Below, piece by piece: positions 63,862-64,000 of a stretch of 64,000 bases of DNA. The notes under the pieces are model-generated. The model searched no databases. It was given only the letters and a program-made list of their open reading frames with translations, and was not told where the DNA came from. Location: NCBI GenBank assembly GCA_963695415.1, contig CAVOGL010000024.1, positions 145,587-209,586 of the forward strand. The letters are read 5' to 3'. The translations under genes were made by a program, and so were the position numbers. Source of the DNA: CAVXWV01 sp963695415 (GTDB lineage: Bacteria; Chloroflexota; Anaerolineae; Anaerolineales; UBA4823). Position 1 is the first letter of the stretch. Each line of letters starts with the position of its first letter.

Positions 63862-64000
63862 ATGCGGTTTTTACAGGATTAACATGCTATCGAAACATCC
63901 GAAGTCGCCGTGATCATCGCGGTGGTCGTGCTGGTGGCGTACGGGGCTTACCAGCTCCTGGGTGCACGCATCGCCGAGGTTGTACGCGATGTGACCGGAA
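63862..64000 (+). CDS. Flp-type pilin-like small protein, in-frame stop, partial
   Basis: An ATG at 63862 with an excellent AAAGGAGGTG site begins MRFLQD, then TAA, then HAIETSEVAVIIAVVVLVAY. Type IVb pilins of the Flp class have a short leader, a Glu at position 5 of the mature part and one hydrophobic helix, all present here (residues 8-35). Changing TAA to GAA would make a normal gene, so a base error or real loss are both possible. It runs off the right edge. Confidence 0.5.

Noticed and set aside
1..64000. tRNA or rRNA genes
   Set aside because: I saw no cloverleaf with a GTTCRA arm and acceptor pairing, and no rRNA-like stretch; a tRNA search program would be decisive.

Overview
The window looks like a chromosomal segment of a free-living, respiring bacterium, most plausibly Chloroflexota (Anaerolineae-like). 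This is inferred from gene style (lipoproteins with Thr/Pro-rich linkers, GH29 and GH12 glycosidases, CAP-LysM proteins, a CarD-like regulator beside small cold-shock proteins, Crp/MalT-type regulators). No rRNA, tRNA or marker gene fixes the taxonomy. Many genes are interrupted by single-base shifts, often inside homopolymers (clearest in the cupin gene at 44405-44721 and the Crp gene at 44811-45483). Most interruptions therefore look like assembly errors of a noisy read technology rather than decay, and I annotate such genes across their full reconstructed span. A few pieces do look truly decayed: a fucosidase stub, a PIN-toxin tail, a MalT-like piece, a CsoR fragment and a helicase tail.

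Layout. 0-2.7 kb: PadR regulator plus a NapH-like 4Fe-4S membrane protein, then a TetR-epimerase pair. 2.8-6.1 kb: an RNA/transcription island on the minus strand (cold-shock protein, DEAD-box helicase, RRM protein, CarD-like protein, second cold-shock protein) with intrinsic terminators. 6.2-11.8 kb: plus-strand genes (zinc-ribbon/L7-L12-like/NHL membrane protein, GH29, isochorismatase-like hydrolase, lipid-kinase-like protein and coupled dual-specificity phosphatase). 12-16.8 kb: MarR-controlled heterodimeric ABC exporter. 16.9-22 kb: metallophosphoesterase, then a three-gene molybdenum-hydroxylase operon (2Fe-2S subunit, TAT-targeted large subunit, unknown polytopic membrane protein) lying between a GH29 stub and a full GH29 gene.

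25-29.3 kb is a metal (probably copper) response module: Met/His-rich exported protein, TAT multicopper oxidase, OmpR-type regulator and a histidine kinase with a Met/His-rich sensor loop, preceded by helically phased CTTTAC boxes. 29.3-34.9 kb holds single enzymes (CoA-binding/flavodoxin fusion, M28 peptidase, metallo-beta-lactamase fold protein, P-loop protein, nitroreductase, GH12 lipoprotein). 35-41.5 kb is a complete histidine-utilisation operon (fchA-ftcD-hutU-hutI-hutH) that takes histidine to glutamate while passing the one-carbon unit to folate. 41.8-46.1 kb contains an NnrS-like membrane protein, a lipoprotein cytochrome c, a cupin, a Crp/Fnr regulator and small membrane proteins.

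46.6-51.6 kb is the most distinctive unit: two separate ChrB-like proteins (an N-domain and a C-domain protein), a heterodimeric ABC exporter and a third ChrB C-domain protein, overlapping like an operon and preceded by a near-consensus promoter with a perfect inverted repeat over its -10 end. No ChrA permease is present. 51.8-57.8 kb: CAP-LysM protein, epimerase, radical SAM/SPASM protein and a 7TM-GAF protein. 57.8-64 kb is a decayed or mobile-looking stretch: frameshifted secreted protein between direct repeats, PIN-toxin tail, AAA_14/DUF4143 ATPase with a promoter embedded in a perfect palindrome and an apparently leaderless start, then a helicase C-terminal remnant, a small membrane protein and an Flp-pilin-like gene with an in-frame stop at the right edge.
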